Shown: piece by piece, positions 8,654 to 17,377 of the stretch
Layout of the letters: each line of letters opens with the position of its first letter
How positions within the stretch are numbered: the stretch's first letter is position 1
Assembly (NCBI RefSeq): GCF_018598185.1
Contig: NZ_JAHESC010000006.1
Location: 124,001-188,000, forward strand
DNA length: 64,000 bases
Reading direction: 5' to 3'
Source: Dawidia soli
Lineage (GTDB): Bacteria > Bacteroidota > Bacteroidia > Cytophagales > Cyclobacteriaceae
Program-made: the position numbers and the translations under genes
Notes under the pieces: generated by a model
What the model was told of the DNA's origin: nothing
Database searches by the model: none
The model's input: only the letters and a program-made list of their open reading frames with translations

Positions 8654-9064
8654 ATGAATTTACTGACGAAGTCATGTTTACTGATCAGTGGCGATCCGCG
8701 GGATCATGTCGTGTTCATCGACGTGTTAAGCGATCTGGCGCCGAATGCCGATTTTATGTTGGCGGACAATGCGATAGACGCCTTGGTGTTTCTTGAACAA
8801 TATTCACTTGCGCCTGATTACATTTTTGTTGAGCTCGATATGATCGGCATTAATGGCGTCGAGTTCCTGCGTGAGTCGAAAAAAGTTTCATCACTGCGAA
8901 ATGTTCCTGTTATTATTCACTCTCCGGAGCCGGTTCCCGAAAAGATCGGGCTGCTCCAGGAAATGGGGGCGTTTGCTATTTTCTTCCGTCCTTATAATTA
9001 CTGGAGCGTTCATAATGTGTTGAGTCTTTGCTTTCAGGACCGCTATAGAATGTGCCTTAACTGA
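8654..9064 (+). CDS. Degenerate receiver-domain protein (phospho-acceptor Asp replaced by Glu)
   Basis: A 136-aa protein with the overall layout of a CheY-like receiver (IFVELDMIGINGVEFLRES, then VPVIIHSPEPV, then AFAIFFRPYNY). Aligned to the usual DLILLDLxMPxMDG pattern, the phospho-acceptor position is Glu (E60), the Pro after it is Ile, and the conserved Lys of KP is Arg (R112). The acidic pocket is reduced to SGD. It probably cannot be phosphorylated and may mimic the phosphorylated state or act as a docking protein. An 11-bp-spaced repeat site and a hairpin lie upstream; a strong terminator follows. Confidence 0.8.
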   Translation: MNLLTKSCLLISGDPRDHVVFIDVLSDLAPNADFMLADNAIDALVFLEQYSLAPDYIFVELDMIGINGVEFLRESKKVSSLRNVPVIIHSPEPVPEKIGLLQEMGAFAIFFRPYNYWSVHNVLSLCFQDRYRMCLN

Positions 9065-9100
9065 GTTTGACCCTCGCTTGTTTAATAGTTGGATTCGTTA

Positions 9101-9126
9101 AGACCTGGCAAATGCCAGGTCTTTTC
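9101..9126 (+). terminator. Rho-independent terminator
   Basis: A 10-bp perfect stem AGACCTGGCA / TGCCAGGTCT with a two-base loop is followed by TTTT. It lies 37 nt after the degenerate receiver gene and also separates it from the convergent efflux operon. Confidence 0.85.
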
Positions 9127-9176
9127 ATGTGTCATTCGCAAACAGCGCGGCGGTTTTGTTAGGGAAAGACGTCGGC

Positions 9177-10631
9177 TTATCTTTCCGACCATCCACCTCC
9201 CAGTGCCCGGTAAAGGACTGCACGATTTTGGAGTACATTCCTTTTCAGGTGAGCTAATTCCAGCTCGACATCCAATAGTCTGCGTTGGGATGTTATCACT
9301 TCCAGGTAATTGGCATAGCCGACGCTGAAAAGATCATTGGAGGTTACCGACGCCCGCCGCTGTACGGCTACTTCCTGTTCTTTCAGGTCAATCTGTTGGA
9401 CGAGATTATAGTGATTATGTGCTACCGAATAGACCTCCTGGTAAGCGCTTAAAAGCGATCTCTGATACTCTGCCATGGCGATGCGTTGTTTTGCATTGGC
9501 GGCATTGAACAGTGCCTTGATCTTGCCGCGTTGGAAAATTGGCGCGGTTAAGCCTCCGCCGAGACTATAAACGGCAGAGCCGGGTGTAAGGAACCATTTC
9601 GAGACGGTAAAAGCCGAGAACCCGGCGGCCGCCGAGAGTGAGAGGCCTGGGTAAAATGCGGCGCGTGCAACGGCTACATCGGCGCCGGCTGCCTGTAGAC
9701 TAAGCTCGGCCTCTCTTACGTCGGGACGCCGATAAATCAGTCGATCGGGGACACCGACGGATATTTCAAGGATGGAATCATACTCGTTGATCGTCCAACG
9801 CCGTATGGACTGTGGATAGCGGCCGGCCAATCGGTTGAGGATGGATTCTGTAACGAGGATCTGTTGGTCGACTTGGAGCAGTCGTGCCCGGGTGTTTAGT
9901 AATTGTGACTCGAATTGATCTACGCCAAGCTGGGTGACTTTGCCACCGAGCTTTTGGACCTTTACCAGGTCAAAGGCCATCTCTTGTAGTTCAAGGTTTT
10001 GTTGGAGGACCTTTTTCTCCTGGTCCAAGCCGATAAGCGTGTAGTAATATTCGGCCACATTGCTAATGAGCATGGTCGAGGCTCCGTGTCGGGCTTCCTT
10101 TGAGGCCATAAACCGAGCGAGCGATGCCCTGCGTTGATTCGAGAGTTTGCCCCATAAATTTGCCTCCCAACTGAAGTTTACACCCGTAAAAAATTCGGGA
10201 TATGGAGCTGGAAGCTTCTTGTCGTCGGGTAATGTCTCCGAACGGTTCGTATCATCGTTGCCCACTCCGTTCATGGTGTACTCGCCGAACTTGTCAACCC
10301 GTGCGCTGATCACGCCGTCAATACGCGGAAAGAGCTTGCTGCGTGTGGTTGCATACATGCTGTGCGCTACATGGATGTTTTCCATGGCGATTTGTATATC
10401 GGGATTGTGTTGCAAGGCGGCGCTGATAAGTGCCGTCAGGCATGTGTCGCTGTAGAAGGTTTGCCACTGTTGTGCGGCCATGGTGAGTGAATCATTCGTT
10501 GACACCTGACCGAACGAAGACGGGAGGGGGTTTGCTACCTGGGGTGTTGTCATGTAGACCTTGCAGGAGGATACAGTCAGTAATGACAAACCCAGGAGGA
10601 TGTGGCGTACTGGATACAATATAGTTTTCAT
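9177..10631 (-). CDS. Outer-membrane efflux lipoprotein (OprM/NodT family)
   Basis: A 484-aa TolC-like outer-membrane channel of RND pumps. The N-terminus is a lipoprotein signal (LLGLSLLTVSSCKVYMTTP, lipobox Cys at about 23). Two repeated alpha-helical outer membrane efflux regions follow, including the conserved VPDRLIYRRPDVREAELSLQAAGADVAVARAAFYPGLSLSA-type block. Its start overlaps the RND permease stop by 4 nt, and it is the last gene of the adaptor-permease-channel operon read on the minus strand. The length matches the family. Confidence 0.95.
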   Translation of the reverse strand: MKTILYPVRHILLGLSLLTVSSCKVYMTTPQVANPLPSSFGQVSTNDSLTMAAQQWQTFYSDTCLTALISAALQHNPDIQIAMENIHVAHSMYATTRSKLFPRIDGVISARVDKFGEYTMNGVGNDDTNRSETLPDDKKLPAPYPEFFTGVNFSWEANLWGKLSNQRRASLARFMASKEARHGASTMLISNVAEYYYTLIGLDQEKKVLQQNLELQEMAFDLVKVQKLGGKVTQLGVDQFESQLLNTRARLLQVDQQILVTESILNRLAGRYPQSIRRWTINEYDSILEISVGVPDRLIYRRPDVREAELSLQAAGADVAVARAAFYPGLSLSAAAGFSAFTVSKWFLTPGSAVYSLGGGLTAPIFQRGKIKALFNAANAKQRIAMAEYQRSLLSAYQEVYSVAHNHYNLVQQIDLKEQEVAVQRRASVTSNDLFSVGYANYLEVITSQRRLLDVELELAHLKRNVLQNRAVLYRALGGGWSER

Positions 10632-13600
10632 GTAGTATGGTTCTCGTGGCTGAGAGCATGCGCCGTGCGCCGGCGTCTCAAATACGTTGAAAAAGATTCG
10701 AAGATGAAATACAGGCCTGGCACCAGGAAGATGCCGAACAACGTGCCTGTGATCATACCACCGGCAGCGGCCATGCCGATGGATCGGTTCCCGATTGCCC
10801 CTGCGCCGCTGGCAATACAGAGCGGTATCAATCCGGCGACAAATGCGAGCGATGTCATCAGGATGGGGCGAAGGCGTGCGGCTGCTCCGGCGACGGCAGC
10901 CTGGAGTACAGATTGCCCTTCATTCCTTCTCTGAATGGCAAACTCTACAATCAGGATGGCATTTTTTCCGAGCAGTCCTATGAGCATGACCAATGCGACC
11001 TGTGCGTAGATATTGTTTTCAAGACCGGCCATGAGCAGAAACAGGTAAGAGCCTACAATACCGGCCGGCAACGACAGAATGATTGACAGCGGCAGCAAGT
11101 AACTCTCGTATTGTGCGGACAGGAGAATGTAGACAAAAAACAGACAGACCATGAAGATGATCAGCGTCTGGTTGCCGGATTTGATCTCTTCGCGGGAGAC
11201 TCCGGACCAGTCGAACGTATAGCCGCGCGGGAGCATTTCCACGGCGACGGCCTCGACTGCGGCGATGGCGTCGCCGCTGCTATAGCCGGGTGCGGGCTCA
11301 CCATTGATCATAGCGGAAGTAAACATGTTGTAGCGCGTCAGTTGCTCGGGACCGTTGGTGGGTTCCAGGGTAATAAAGCTGGATAAGGCCACCATGTCGC
11401 CATGGTCGTTTTTGACGTATAGCTTTATTACATCGCGCGGGTCGCTCCGGAATCCGGGGCCGGTTTGTACCATGACCTTGTACATCTGACCAAAGCGGAT
11501 AAAGTTCGAGGCGTAGAAGCTGCCCACGAGTGTCTGCAATGATTCCATAGCATTCTTTACGGATACGCCAAGTTTGGTGGCTTTGTCGTAGTCCATGTGA
11601 AGCAGATATTGGGGGAAGTTAGGATCGAAGCTGGTGAAGGCGTTTTGTATTTCCGGACGGTCATTCAGGGCCTTGATAAACTTCTCCGCAATGTCGGAAG
11701 TTTGAAGTAAAGGTCCGCCCGTGCGGTCCTGAAGCCTGAGCTCAAAGCCACTGGCGTTGCCGAAGCCTGGTACAGCTGGCGGCGGAAAGAACTGGATGTC
11801 TGCGCCGGCAATCGTTGATGCTTTGTTTTGCAAAACGTCGATCAGCTCGTCGACGGATTGCCTGCGACTGTGCCATGGGCGAAGATTAATCATCACCATT
11901 CCATAGGAGGCGCCTGCTGATTCGGTCATCAGGCTATAGCCCGCGAGCGTGGAAACGGATTCGACAGCTTTTTCCGGTTGGGCCAGGCGCTGAAGATCTT
12001 CGAGTATTTTCTGTGTGCGCTCCACGGTGGCACCGGCGGGTAGGGTCACATTGGCATAGATCATGCCCTGGTCTTCCGTTGGGATGAACGAGGACGGCAG
12101 CAGTCTGTTGAGGAAGAATGTGGCAGCGATGAAACCGATCAGCAACAGTGTGATAAGCATGCGCCGGCCGGCAATGCGGGTAAGCAGTTTGCCATATCCT
12201 TGTTCCAGTGCAGAATAGCGGCTGTTGAATGCCGCGAAAAAACGGTGGAGCCAGTTACGCCGGGATGTTGGCAGCTGAGGTTGTAACATGAGCGCGCAGA
12301 GTGCCGGTGAAAGGGTTAATGCGTTGATGCCCGAGATCACAATGGCAATAGCGAGCGTCAATGAGAACTGGCGATAAAAGACACCGACCGGACCCGTCAT
12401 AAAACCGACCGGCACGAACACCGCAGACATCACCAATGTAATCGCGACAATGGCACCGGCGATCTCTTTCATGGCGGCGCGTGTGGCATCGGTAGCGGAA
12501 AGCTTTTCTTCATGCATTTTGACGTGCACCGCTTCGACGACCACGATCGCGTTGTCGACCACAATGCCAATCGCAAGTACAAGGGCGAACAAGGTCAGGA
12601 GATTGATGGAAAACCCGAACATGTCCATAAAGAAGAATGTGCCGATCAGCGATACCGGCACAGCAATGGCGGGGATCAACGTCGAGCGAAAATCCTGTAA
12701 AAAGATAAACACGACGATCGATACGAGAATGAACGCCTCGATCAAGGTTCTGACAACCTCATCGATGGACGTATCGAGGAATCGCGATACGTCGTATGCG
12801 ATATTGTATTCCATGCCCGGCGGGAAGGACGTGGACTTCAGTTCTTTCATTCGCGTTTTTATGTTCTGGATCACTTCGCGGGCGTTTGATCCCGGGCGTT
12901 GTTTGATCATGATCGATGCGGAAGGCCGGCCATCGGTGGTGGAGATCATGTCATAGTCCAATGAGCCGAATTCTATATCGGCTACATCGCGAATACGAAC
13001 GATGGCGCCATCGACTCCGGATTTGACGGCGATTTTCCCATAATCTTCTTCTGTCGTGAATTTGCCAGTATAACGAAGTACATACTGCAGTGTCTGCGGT
13101 TCCTTATCAGAGCTGATGCCGGTCGCGCCGGGCGCTGCCTCTATATTTTGACGTTGTACAGCATCAATAATGTCCTGGGCCGAAATGTTATAGGTCGCCA
13201 TGCGGTCGGGCTTCAGCCAGATGCGCATGGCATAATCGCGTGCGCCCATGATCTCTACGAAACCAACGCCGTTAATGCGTTTCAATTCTTGCAGGACGTT
13301 AATGTCCGTAAAGTTGTAGACAAATTTTTCGTCTTGTGTGCTGTCGCTGCTGGTAATGTTGAGATACATCAGCATGCTGCTGACTTCTTTCTCCGTAATC
13401 ACACCGGCCTTGATGACTTCCTCGGGCAATTCGTCCAGTACACTGGTTACGCGGTTTTGAACGTTCACCGTGGCAAGGTCGGGATCGGTGCCCGATTCGA
13501 AAAATACCTGGATGAGTGTAATGCCATTGTTACTGCATACCGAGGACATATAGGTCATGCCCGGTACGCCGTTGATGGCACGTTCCAGCGGAGTTGCTAC

Positions 13601-13780
13601 TGTTTTTGCACATACTTCCGCGTTCGCTCCTGTGTAGTTGGCCGTGACCGTTACGGATGGAGGCTCAATGGAGGGGAACTGTGTGATCGGTAGTTTGACC
13701 AGCGCCAATACTCCAACAAAGGTAATAAGGATCGATACGGCCGTGGCAAGCACAGGCCGGCGTATAAAAACTTCCAGCAT
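10628..13780 (-). CDS. RND multidrug efflux permease (HAE1 family)
   Basis: A 1050-aa inner-membrane proton-driven pump, the usual length for AcrB/MexB-type HAE1 proteins. It has TM1 at the start (RRPVLATAVSILITFVGVLAL) and a large periplasmic loop. TM4 carries the proton-relay acidic residues in ALVLAIGIVVDNAIVVVEAV (D-D/N region), and the second half shows the same architecture, with GLLGKNAILIVEFA. It lies 33 nt downstream of the adaptor gene and overlaps the channel gene. Substrates are likely drugs, dyes or detergents, but this cannot be read from the sequence. Confidence 0.96.
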   Translation of the reverse strand: MLEVFIRRPVLATAVSILITFVGVLALVKLPITQFPSIEPPSVTVTANYTGANAEVCAKTVATPLERAINGVPGMTYMSSVCSNNGITLIQVFFESGTDPDLATVNVQNRVTSVLDELPEEVIKAGVITEKEVSSMLMYLNITSSDSTQDEKFVYNFTDINVLQELKRINGVGFVEIMGARDYAMRIWLKPDRMATYNISAQDIIDAVQRQNIEAAPGATGISSDKEPQTLQYVLRYTGKFTTEEDYGKIAVKSGVDGAIVRIRDVADIEFGSLDYDMISTTDGRPSASIMIKQRPGSNAREVIQNIKTRMKELKSTSFPPGMEYNIAYDVSRFLDTSIDEVVRTLIEAFILVSIVVFIFLQDFRSTLIPAIAVPVSLIGTFFFMDMFGFSINLLTLFALVLAIGIVVDNAIVVVEAVHVKMHEEKLSATDATRAAMKEIAGAIVAITLVMSAVFVPVGFMTGPVGVFYRQFSLTLAIAIVISGINALTLSPALCALMLQPQLPTSRRNWLHRFFAAFNSRYSALEQGYGKLLTRIAGRRMLITLLLIGFIAATFFLNRLLPSSFIPTEDQGMIYANVTLPAGATVERTQKILEDLQRLAQPEKAVESVSTLAGYSLMTESAGASYGMVMINLRPWHSRRQSVDELIDVLQNKASTIAGADIQFFPPPAVPGFGNASGFELRLQDRTGGPLLQTSDIAEKFIKALNDRPEIQNAFTSFDPNFPQYLLHMDYDKATKLGVSVKNAMESLQTLVGSFYASNFIRFGQMYKVMVQTGPGFRSDPRDVIKLYVKNDHGDMVALSSFITLEPTNGPEQLTRYNMFTSAMINGEPAPGYSSGDAIAAVEAVAVEMLPRGYTFDWSGVSREEIKSGNQTLIIFMVCLFFVYILLSAQYESYLLPLSIILSLPAGIVGSYLFLLMAGLENNIYAQVALVMLIGLLGKNAILIVEFAIQRRNEGQSVLQAAVAGAAARLRPILMTSLAFVAGLIPLCIASGAGAIGNRSIGMAAAGGMITGTLFGIFLVPGLYFIFESFSTYLRRRRTAHALSHENHTT

Positions 13781-13813
13781 GGTTATTCGGAATAATGTGA
13801 GTAGATCAGATCA

Positions 13814-14950
13814 TCAAGAGCGTGTTAAGCGAACGGTGTCCACGAGATGCTGCCGCGGTTTTATTGGAACGCCGTCGCGCAGTTGTTGCAGGCCTTCGGT
13901 GATGATGCGGTCGCCTTTGCGAAGTCCCGTCACGACGAAATAGTTCTCATATCGCGCCAGCGCACTGAAATTTCGGACGCGGGCAACGTTGTGTTCGTCG
14001 AGCACATATACATAGCTTTTGTCCTGGATGGCAAATGTGGATTCCTGCGGTACGAGTAGTGCATCTTGCCATGTTTTGTGTAGCAATACTTTCCCGGTTG
14101 AGCCGTGCTTTAGCGTATGGTCGGGATTGGGGAATCTTGCCCGCACTGCAATCGAGCCGGTTTCCTGATCGAAGTCACCTGCAAGTGTTTCAATTTTTCC
14201 TTCGTAAGGGTAGGTCGATCCATCCGCGAGAACGAGCGAAACCGTCTGGTGCTCTTTTTTGAATTGGCGGCGTTTTGTTTCCTTCCCCAGAAGCCGCAGG
14301 TACTCGGGTTCGGATATTTGAAAATATGCGAATACGTCCTGGATGTTCGACACGGAAGTAAGCAGCGTTCCGGAATTGATCAAGCTTCCTTTCTTAAAAG
14401 GGATCCGGTCGAGAATCCCATCAAACGGAGCCCGGATGAAAGTATAGTTCAGGTTAATTCGTGCATTCTCGAGCACTGCTTTGGCCTCACGCACGGCCGA
14501 TTCGGCTGCTTCTTTCTGGGCGGCGGCCACTTCGAGCTCAGTCTTCGAAATGACGTTTTTGCCTACCATCAGCCGAATCCGGTCTACCTCGAGGCTTTTT
14601 GTCTTGGCTTCGGCAATGGAGCGTTGCAGTGCTGCCTCTGCTTTTGTCACCATTTCCGTGTATGTGTTTGAGCTTATGCGAAACAAGGGTTGTCCTTTTT
14701 TTACAACCTGGCCTTCGTCGACAAAAATATCTTCAAGATAGCCTTGTACGCGTGCATGAATTTCCACGTATTCCACTCCATTTATTTCGCAGATGTAGTC
14801 GCGGGGTATCGTTACGTCGTGTGCCTTTAGTGTAAGCACCTCCAGTTCCGGAATTTTTTTTGCGCCCGACCTTGTCGCGTTACCCTGGCTGCAGCCTGTT
14901 AGCAACATCGTTGTGAATGCCAGTAATAGGAAATCCCTGTAAATCGTCAT
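13814..14950 (-). CDS. RND efflux periplasmic adaptor (membrane fusion lipoprotein)
   Basis: A 378-aa membrane-fusion protein. A lipoprotein signal (LLAFTTMLLTGCSQG) is followed by the biotinyl-lipoyl-like half motif (VQGYLEDIFVDEGQVVKKGQPLFRI), a coiled-coil hairpin (about 100-170, with RSIAEAKTKSLEVDRIRL) and the beta-barrel part (IRAPFDGILDRIPFKKGSLI). It is first in the efflux operon. Its promoter region (14951-15337) is shared divergently with the EF-hand gene and contains two sets of 11-bp-spaced repeats, so expression is probably controlled by the OmpR-type regulator at 6381. Confidence 0.95.
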   Translation of the reverse strand: MTIYRDFLLLAFTTMLLTGCSQGNATRSGAKKIPELEVLTLKAHDVTIPRDYICEINGVEYVEIHARVQGYLEDIFVDEGQVVKKGQPLFRISSNTYTEMVTKAEAALQRSIAEAKTKSLEVDRIRLMVGKNVISKTELEVAAAQKEAAESAVREAKAVLENARINLNYTFIRAPFDGILDRIPFKKGSLINSGTLLTSVSNIQDVFAYFQISEPEYLRLLGKETKRRQFKKEHQTVSLVLADGSTYPYEGKIETLAGDFDQETGSIAVRARFPNPDHTLKHGSTGKVLLHKTWQDALLVPQESTFAIQDKSYVYVLDEHNVARVRNFSALARYENYFVVTGLRKGDRIITEGLQQLRDGVPIKPRQHLVDTVRLTRS

Positions 14951-15030
14951 AGTCTGAAATTTAGTCGCCTCGAGTTGGAGAGGTGCAAAAATCTTACCGA
15001 CGACGTGAATAGACTAGTGGAAGCATAAGA

Positions 15031-15080
15031 TTTAAAGAAATTTTACAGTCGCTTTAATGCCTCTTTAATGTCATTTTAAT
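15031..15080. promoter_or_regulatory. Array of up to five TTTAAT-like hexamers at exact 11-bp spacing
   Basis: TTTAAA at 15031, TTTACA at 15042 and TTTAAT at 15053, 15064 and 15075 all start 11 bp apart. The array lies 80-130 bp upstream of the efflux adaptor start (minus strand) and about 260 bp upstream of the EF-hand gene. It is the longest of four such arrays in 5-15 kb, which makes chance unlikely. Confidence 0.75.
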
Positions 15081-15119
15081 CGCTTGTTTTTCCAGTGTCA
15101 GCAAGCATCGCGCGGGCGC

Positions 15120-15147
15120 GTTAATGTAGATTTAATTTCGATTTAAC
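15120..15147. promoter_or_regulatory. Second set of three hexamers at 11-bp spacing
   Basis: GTTAAT at 15120, TTTAAT at 15131 and TTTAAC at 15142. The stretch GATTTAATTTCGATTTAA is shared exactly with the site upstream of the receiver gene at 8654. It sits on the side of the divergent region nearer the EF-hand gene, about 190 bp before its ATG. Confidence 0.7.
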
Positions 15148-15337
15148 TCCTTTTGCTTTCCTTCAGGATCGTTTGGTTTGATCTTTGAGTTTATTGGAAA
15201 GGCATGGAACAATGTCGACGAAGAAAGCAGTCACTCATGTTGCTGATTCCACATTGTCGGGGAAACAGCGATCCGATATGGGTTCATAATGGTTCTTTTG
15301 CAGCGTCAACGTTTGGTCGATCAAAGGTGAAAAAGTT

Positions 15338-15880
15338 ATGACAACAATAGCCAGACTTCCTTCAGGCATCTTATTGATGATCATAGTGACCTCTTGTGCC
15401 GCACCCAAGCGCTATGTGGCTTTTGCTGATTGGGACGCCAGTAGAAATAGCACTGTTGAGCGAAATGAATTTGTTCAGGGCTACACGGCGTTAAGCTATT
15501 TTGATGAATGGAGCGATCATAAAAGCCCGATCACTTACGCTGAGATGGCAAATGGTGTCTTTAGTTCACTGGATTACAACGATGATTTTATGCTAACCAG
15601 CGACGAGTTCAGCTCGCAAATCAATCTATTCTATTTCGGTCTATTTCACGATCGGTTCGAGGCCTGGGACGATGATCGTGACAAGCGTGTGGGTCGTGCT
15701 GAATTTGACAGGCACATACTCGCGTCCAAATTTGCGCTGACGTGGGATACGAATGGCGACAAGCTGATCTCCGAGCGCGAGATGGCGGGCGGGATGTTTT
15801 ATGTTAGCGATGCCAATAGTGACGGCAAAGTAACCGATACAGAGCTGTACGAATGGAAGGAAAGCCGGGAAATCCGTTAG
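15338..15880 (+). CDS. EF-hand repeat lipoprotein
   Basis: A 180-aa secreted lipoprotein (GILLMIIVTSCAAPK, lipobox Cys at 20) with about five EF-hand-like loops: DWDASRNSTVERNEF, DYNDDFMLTSDEF, DDDRDKRVGRAEF, DTNGDKLISEREM and DANSDGKVTDTEL. The last two match the calcium-binding D-x-D/N-x-D-G loop best. It probably binds Ca2+ in the periplasm or at the outer membrane. It is divergent from the RND operon across a region with two regulator-box arrays, so it is likely co-regulated with efflux. Confidence 0.85.
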   Translation: MTTIARLPSGILLMIIVTSCAAPKRYVAFADWDASRNSTVERNEFVQGYTALSYFDEWSDHKSPITYAEMANGVFSSLDYNDDFMLTSDEFSSQINLFYFGLFHDRFEAWDDDRDKRVGRAEFDRHILASKFALTWDTNGDKLISEREMAGGMFYVSDANSDGKVTDTELYEWKESREIR

Positions 15881-15912
15881 GAACCTGGGGAATAGTGACT
15901 CTTTTTACTACC

Positions 15913-16242
15913 TCATTTCGTTTTCGATTTATATACAGTCAATCCATTGATGCCAGGCGCCGTTAGAAAGTCATCACTGAACGGAACAATCGTTCCTGTT
16001 CCTTCAAACGTTTCAAGGTGATTGAAACTCCTATCCCACAGCAAAAGATCCTCATCAATAAGGACGGTGAAAAAATCGCCGTTTTTATAGAATTGAATGT
16101 CATGGATTTCGTGACCGCGATTCTTGAGATACGTAGTATCACGTGCTGTTGGCGTATTGAAAATAAAATTAATCCGCTTATTTGGCTCATTTTCGCGCTT
16201 TTTGGAGGAATAAGAAAAAGGTGTACAAAACAGGGGTAACAA
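15913..16242 (-). CDS. Hypothetical protein, possibly a remnant
   Basis: A 109-aa frame. The C-terminal half (GHEIHDIQFYKNGDFFTVLIDEDLLLWDRSFNHLETFEG) has a WD40/beta-propeller-like strand rhythm but only about one blade is present. There is no signal peptide and the start is uncertain. It could be the remnant of a longer propeller protein or a spurious frame. It is convergent with the EF-hand gene and divergent from the gene at 16288. Confidence 0.35.
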   Translation of the reverse strand: MLPLFCTPFSYSSKKRENEPNKRINFIFNTPTARDTTYLKNRGHEIHDIQFYKNGDFFTVLIDEDLLLWDRSFNHLETFEGTGTIVPFSDDFLTAPGINGLTVYKSKTK

Positions 16243-16251
16243 TTTTCAATT

Positions 16252-16287
16252 GGTTTGATCTAGGGGTGTAATCAAAAAAATCAAACC
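16252..16287 (+). promoter_or_regulatory. Leader hairpin ending at the start codon
   Basis: GGTTTGAT (16252-16259) and ATCAAACC (16280-16287) form an 8-bp perfect stem whose right arm touches the ATG at 16288. It could modulate translation start of the lipoprotein gene. There is no match to a riboswitch class I recognise. Confidence 0.4.
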
Positions 16288-17262
16288 ATGAAAAAGCAAA
16301 ATTATTTCACCTCCCTCTTCTTCGCAGGACTCGTTGCCATGGGCAGTGTAAGCTGCGATGATAACAATGATGACAAAGATACTACCCCCGTAGTGATCAA
16401 GCCGGGAGCCAATGATAAGATCAGCACCGTGCACCAGGATCAGGTGGCCGCCATGAAACAAACCTTTACACTCGACGCCGCGGGCGGAGCGATCGAAGGC
16501 GAAGAAGGCACCATCGTTTCTTTCTACGCAAATTCATTTTTCAAGTCAAATGGCGACCCCGTAACGGGTGACGTGACCATTGAGCTGGTGGAGATTTACA
16601 GGAAATCTCAAATGCTGCTCACAAATATGACCACTCAGGGCATAGATGCTTCCGGCAATATCGCCACGTTGGTTTCAGGTGGCGAGTTTTTTGTCAATGC
16701 GAAGCAAGGAGACGAGCAATTGGTATTGAATGGCACATTTCAGATCGAAGCTCCTGCCGATAAAACGGGAGGTATAGATCAGGGCATGAAACCCTTCATG
16801 GGCGCGGAGCAATGCGACGAAGGTATTTGCAAAAACGTCTGGAGACAACAAGATCGCGATATGAAAATAGGCGAGTCTACTTATAACATTTTCCAGAATC
16901 AATTCGGGTGGACAAACATTGACCGTTGGTACAACGATCCTCGTCCGAAAACCACGCTCTTTGTAGACGTGCCGGAAGGCTATGACAATACCAATTGCTC
17001 AGTCTACCTGTCTTACGACGGCGAACCCACTGCCCTGGCATCGTTCGATCGCTATGATTCAGAGACAGGCCTTTTTACGGAACACTATGGCCAGATTCCG
17101 ATTGGTCTTGAAGTGCACTTCATTATGGTGTCAGTTATCGACGAGCAGTGGTACTACGCCATCAAGTCCGCAACGATCGGAGCCGACCACGTAGAAACAT
17201 TCACCGAGCTGCAGCCCATTACGGAGGCCGCATTGATCACACTGATCGACGAGCTCCCCTAA
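16288..17262 (+). CDS. Lipoprotein of unknown function
   Basis: A 324-aa lipoprotein (FFAGLVAMGSVSCDDNNDDKD, lipobox Cys about residue 23, acidic linker after it). The body begins with TFTLDAAGGAIEGEEGTIVSFYANSFFKSNGDPVTGDVTIELVE. This matches the kind of beta-sandwich seen in Bacteroidota surface proteins, where a ZU5-like or carboxypeptidase-regulatory fold sits after the lipid anchor. The middle and C-terminal parts are not recognised. It is monocistronic, with a terminator at 17295. Probably exposed at the outer membrane. Confidence 0.75.
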   Translation: MKKQNYFTSLFFAGLVAMGSVSCDDNNDDKDTTPVVIKPGANDKISTVHQDQVAAMKQTFTLDAAGGAIEGEEGTIVSFYANSFFKSNGDPVTGDVTIELVEIYRKSQMLLTNMTTQGIDASGNIATLVSGGEFFVNAKQGDEQLVLNGTFQIEAPADKTGGIDQGMKPFMGAEQCDEGICKNVWRQQDRDMKIGESTYNIFQNQFGWTNIDRWYNDPRPKTTLFVDVPEGYDNTNCSVYLSYDGEPTALASFDRYDSETGLFTEHYGQIPIGLEVHFIMVSVIDEQWYYAIKSATIGADHVETFTELQPITEAALITLIDELP

Positions 17263-17294
17263 ATGCCGTGTACTGACCAGGTGTAGTCCAGTAG

Positions 17295-17328
17295 AGTCCC
17301 CCTCCAGTTAAGAGAGGGGGACTTTTGG
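17295..17328 (+). terminator. Rho-independent terminator
   Basis: Stem AGTCCCCCTC / GAGGGGGACT with a short loop is followed by TTTT. It is placed 32 nt after the lipoprotein gene stop and before the PKD-protein gene. Confidence 0.85.
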
Positions 17329-17377
17329 AATTGGAAAAAATGGAATAACTTGCATCTTGCACAATAAAATTATTCTG

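Noticed and set aside
10602-14835. Many plus-strand frames opposite the RND operon
   Set aside because: They are antisense shadows of strongly supported efflux genes, without domain patterns or start context.
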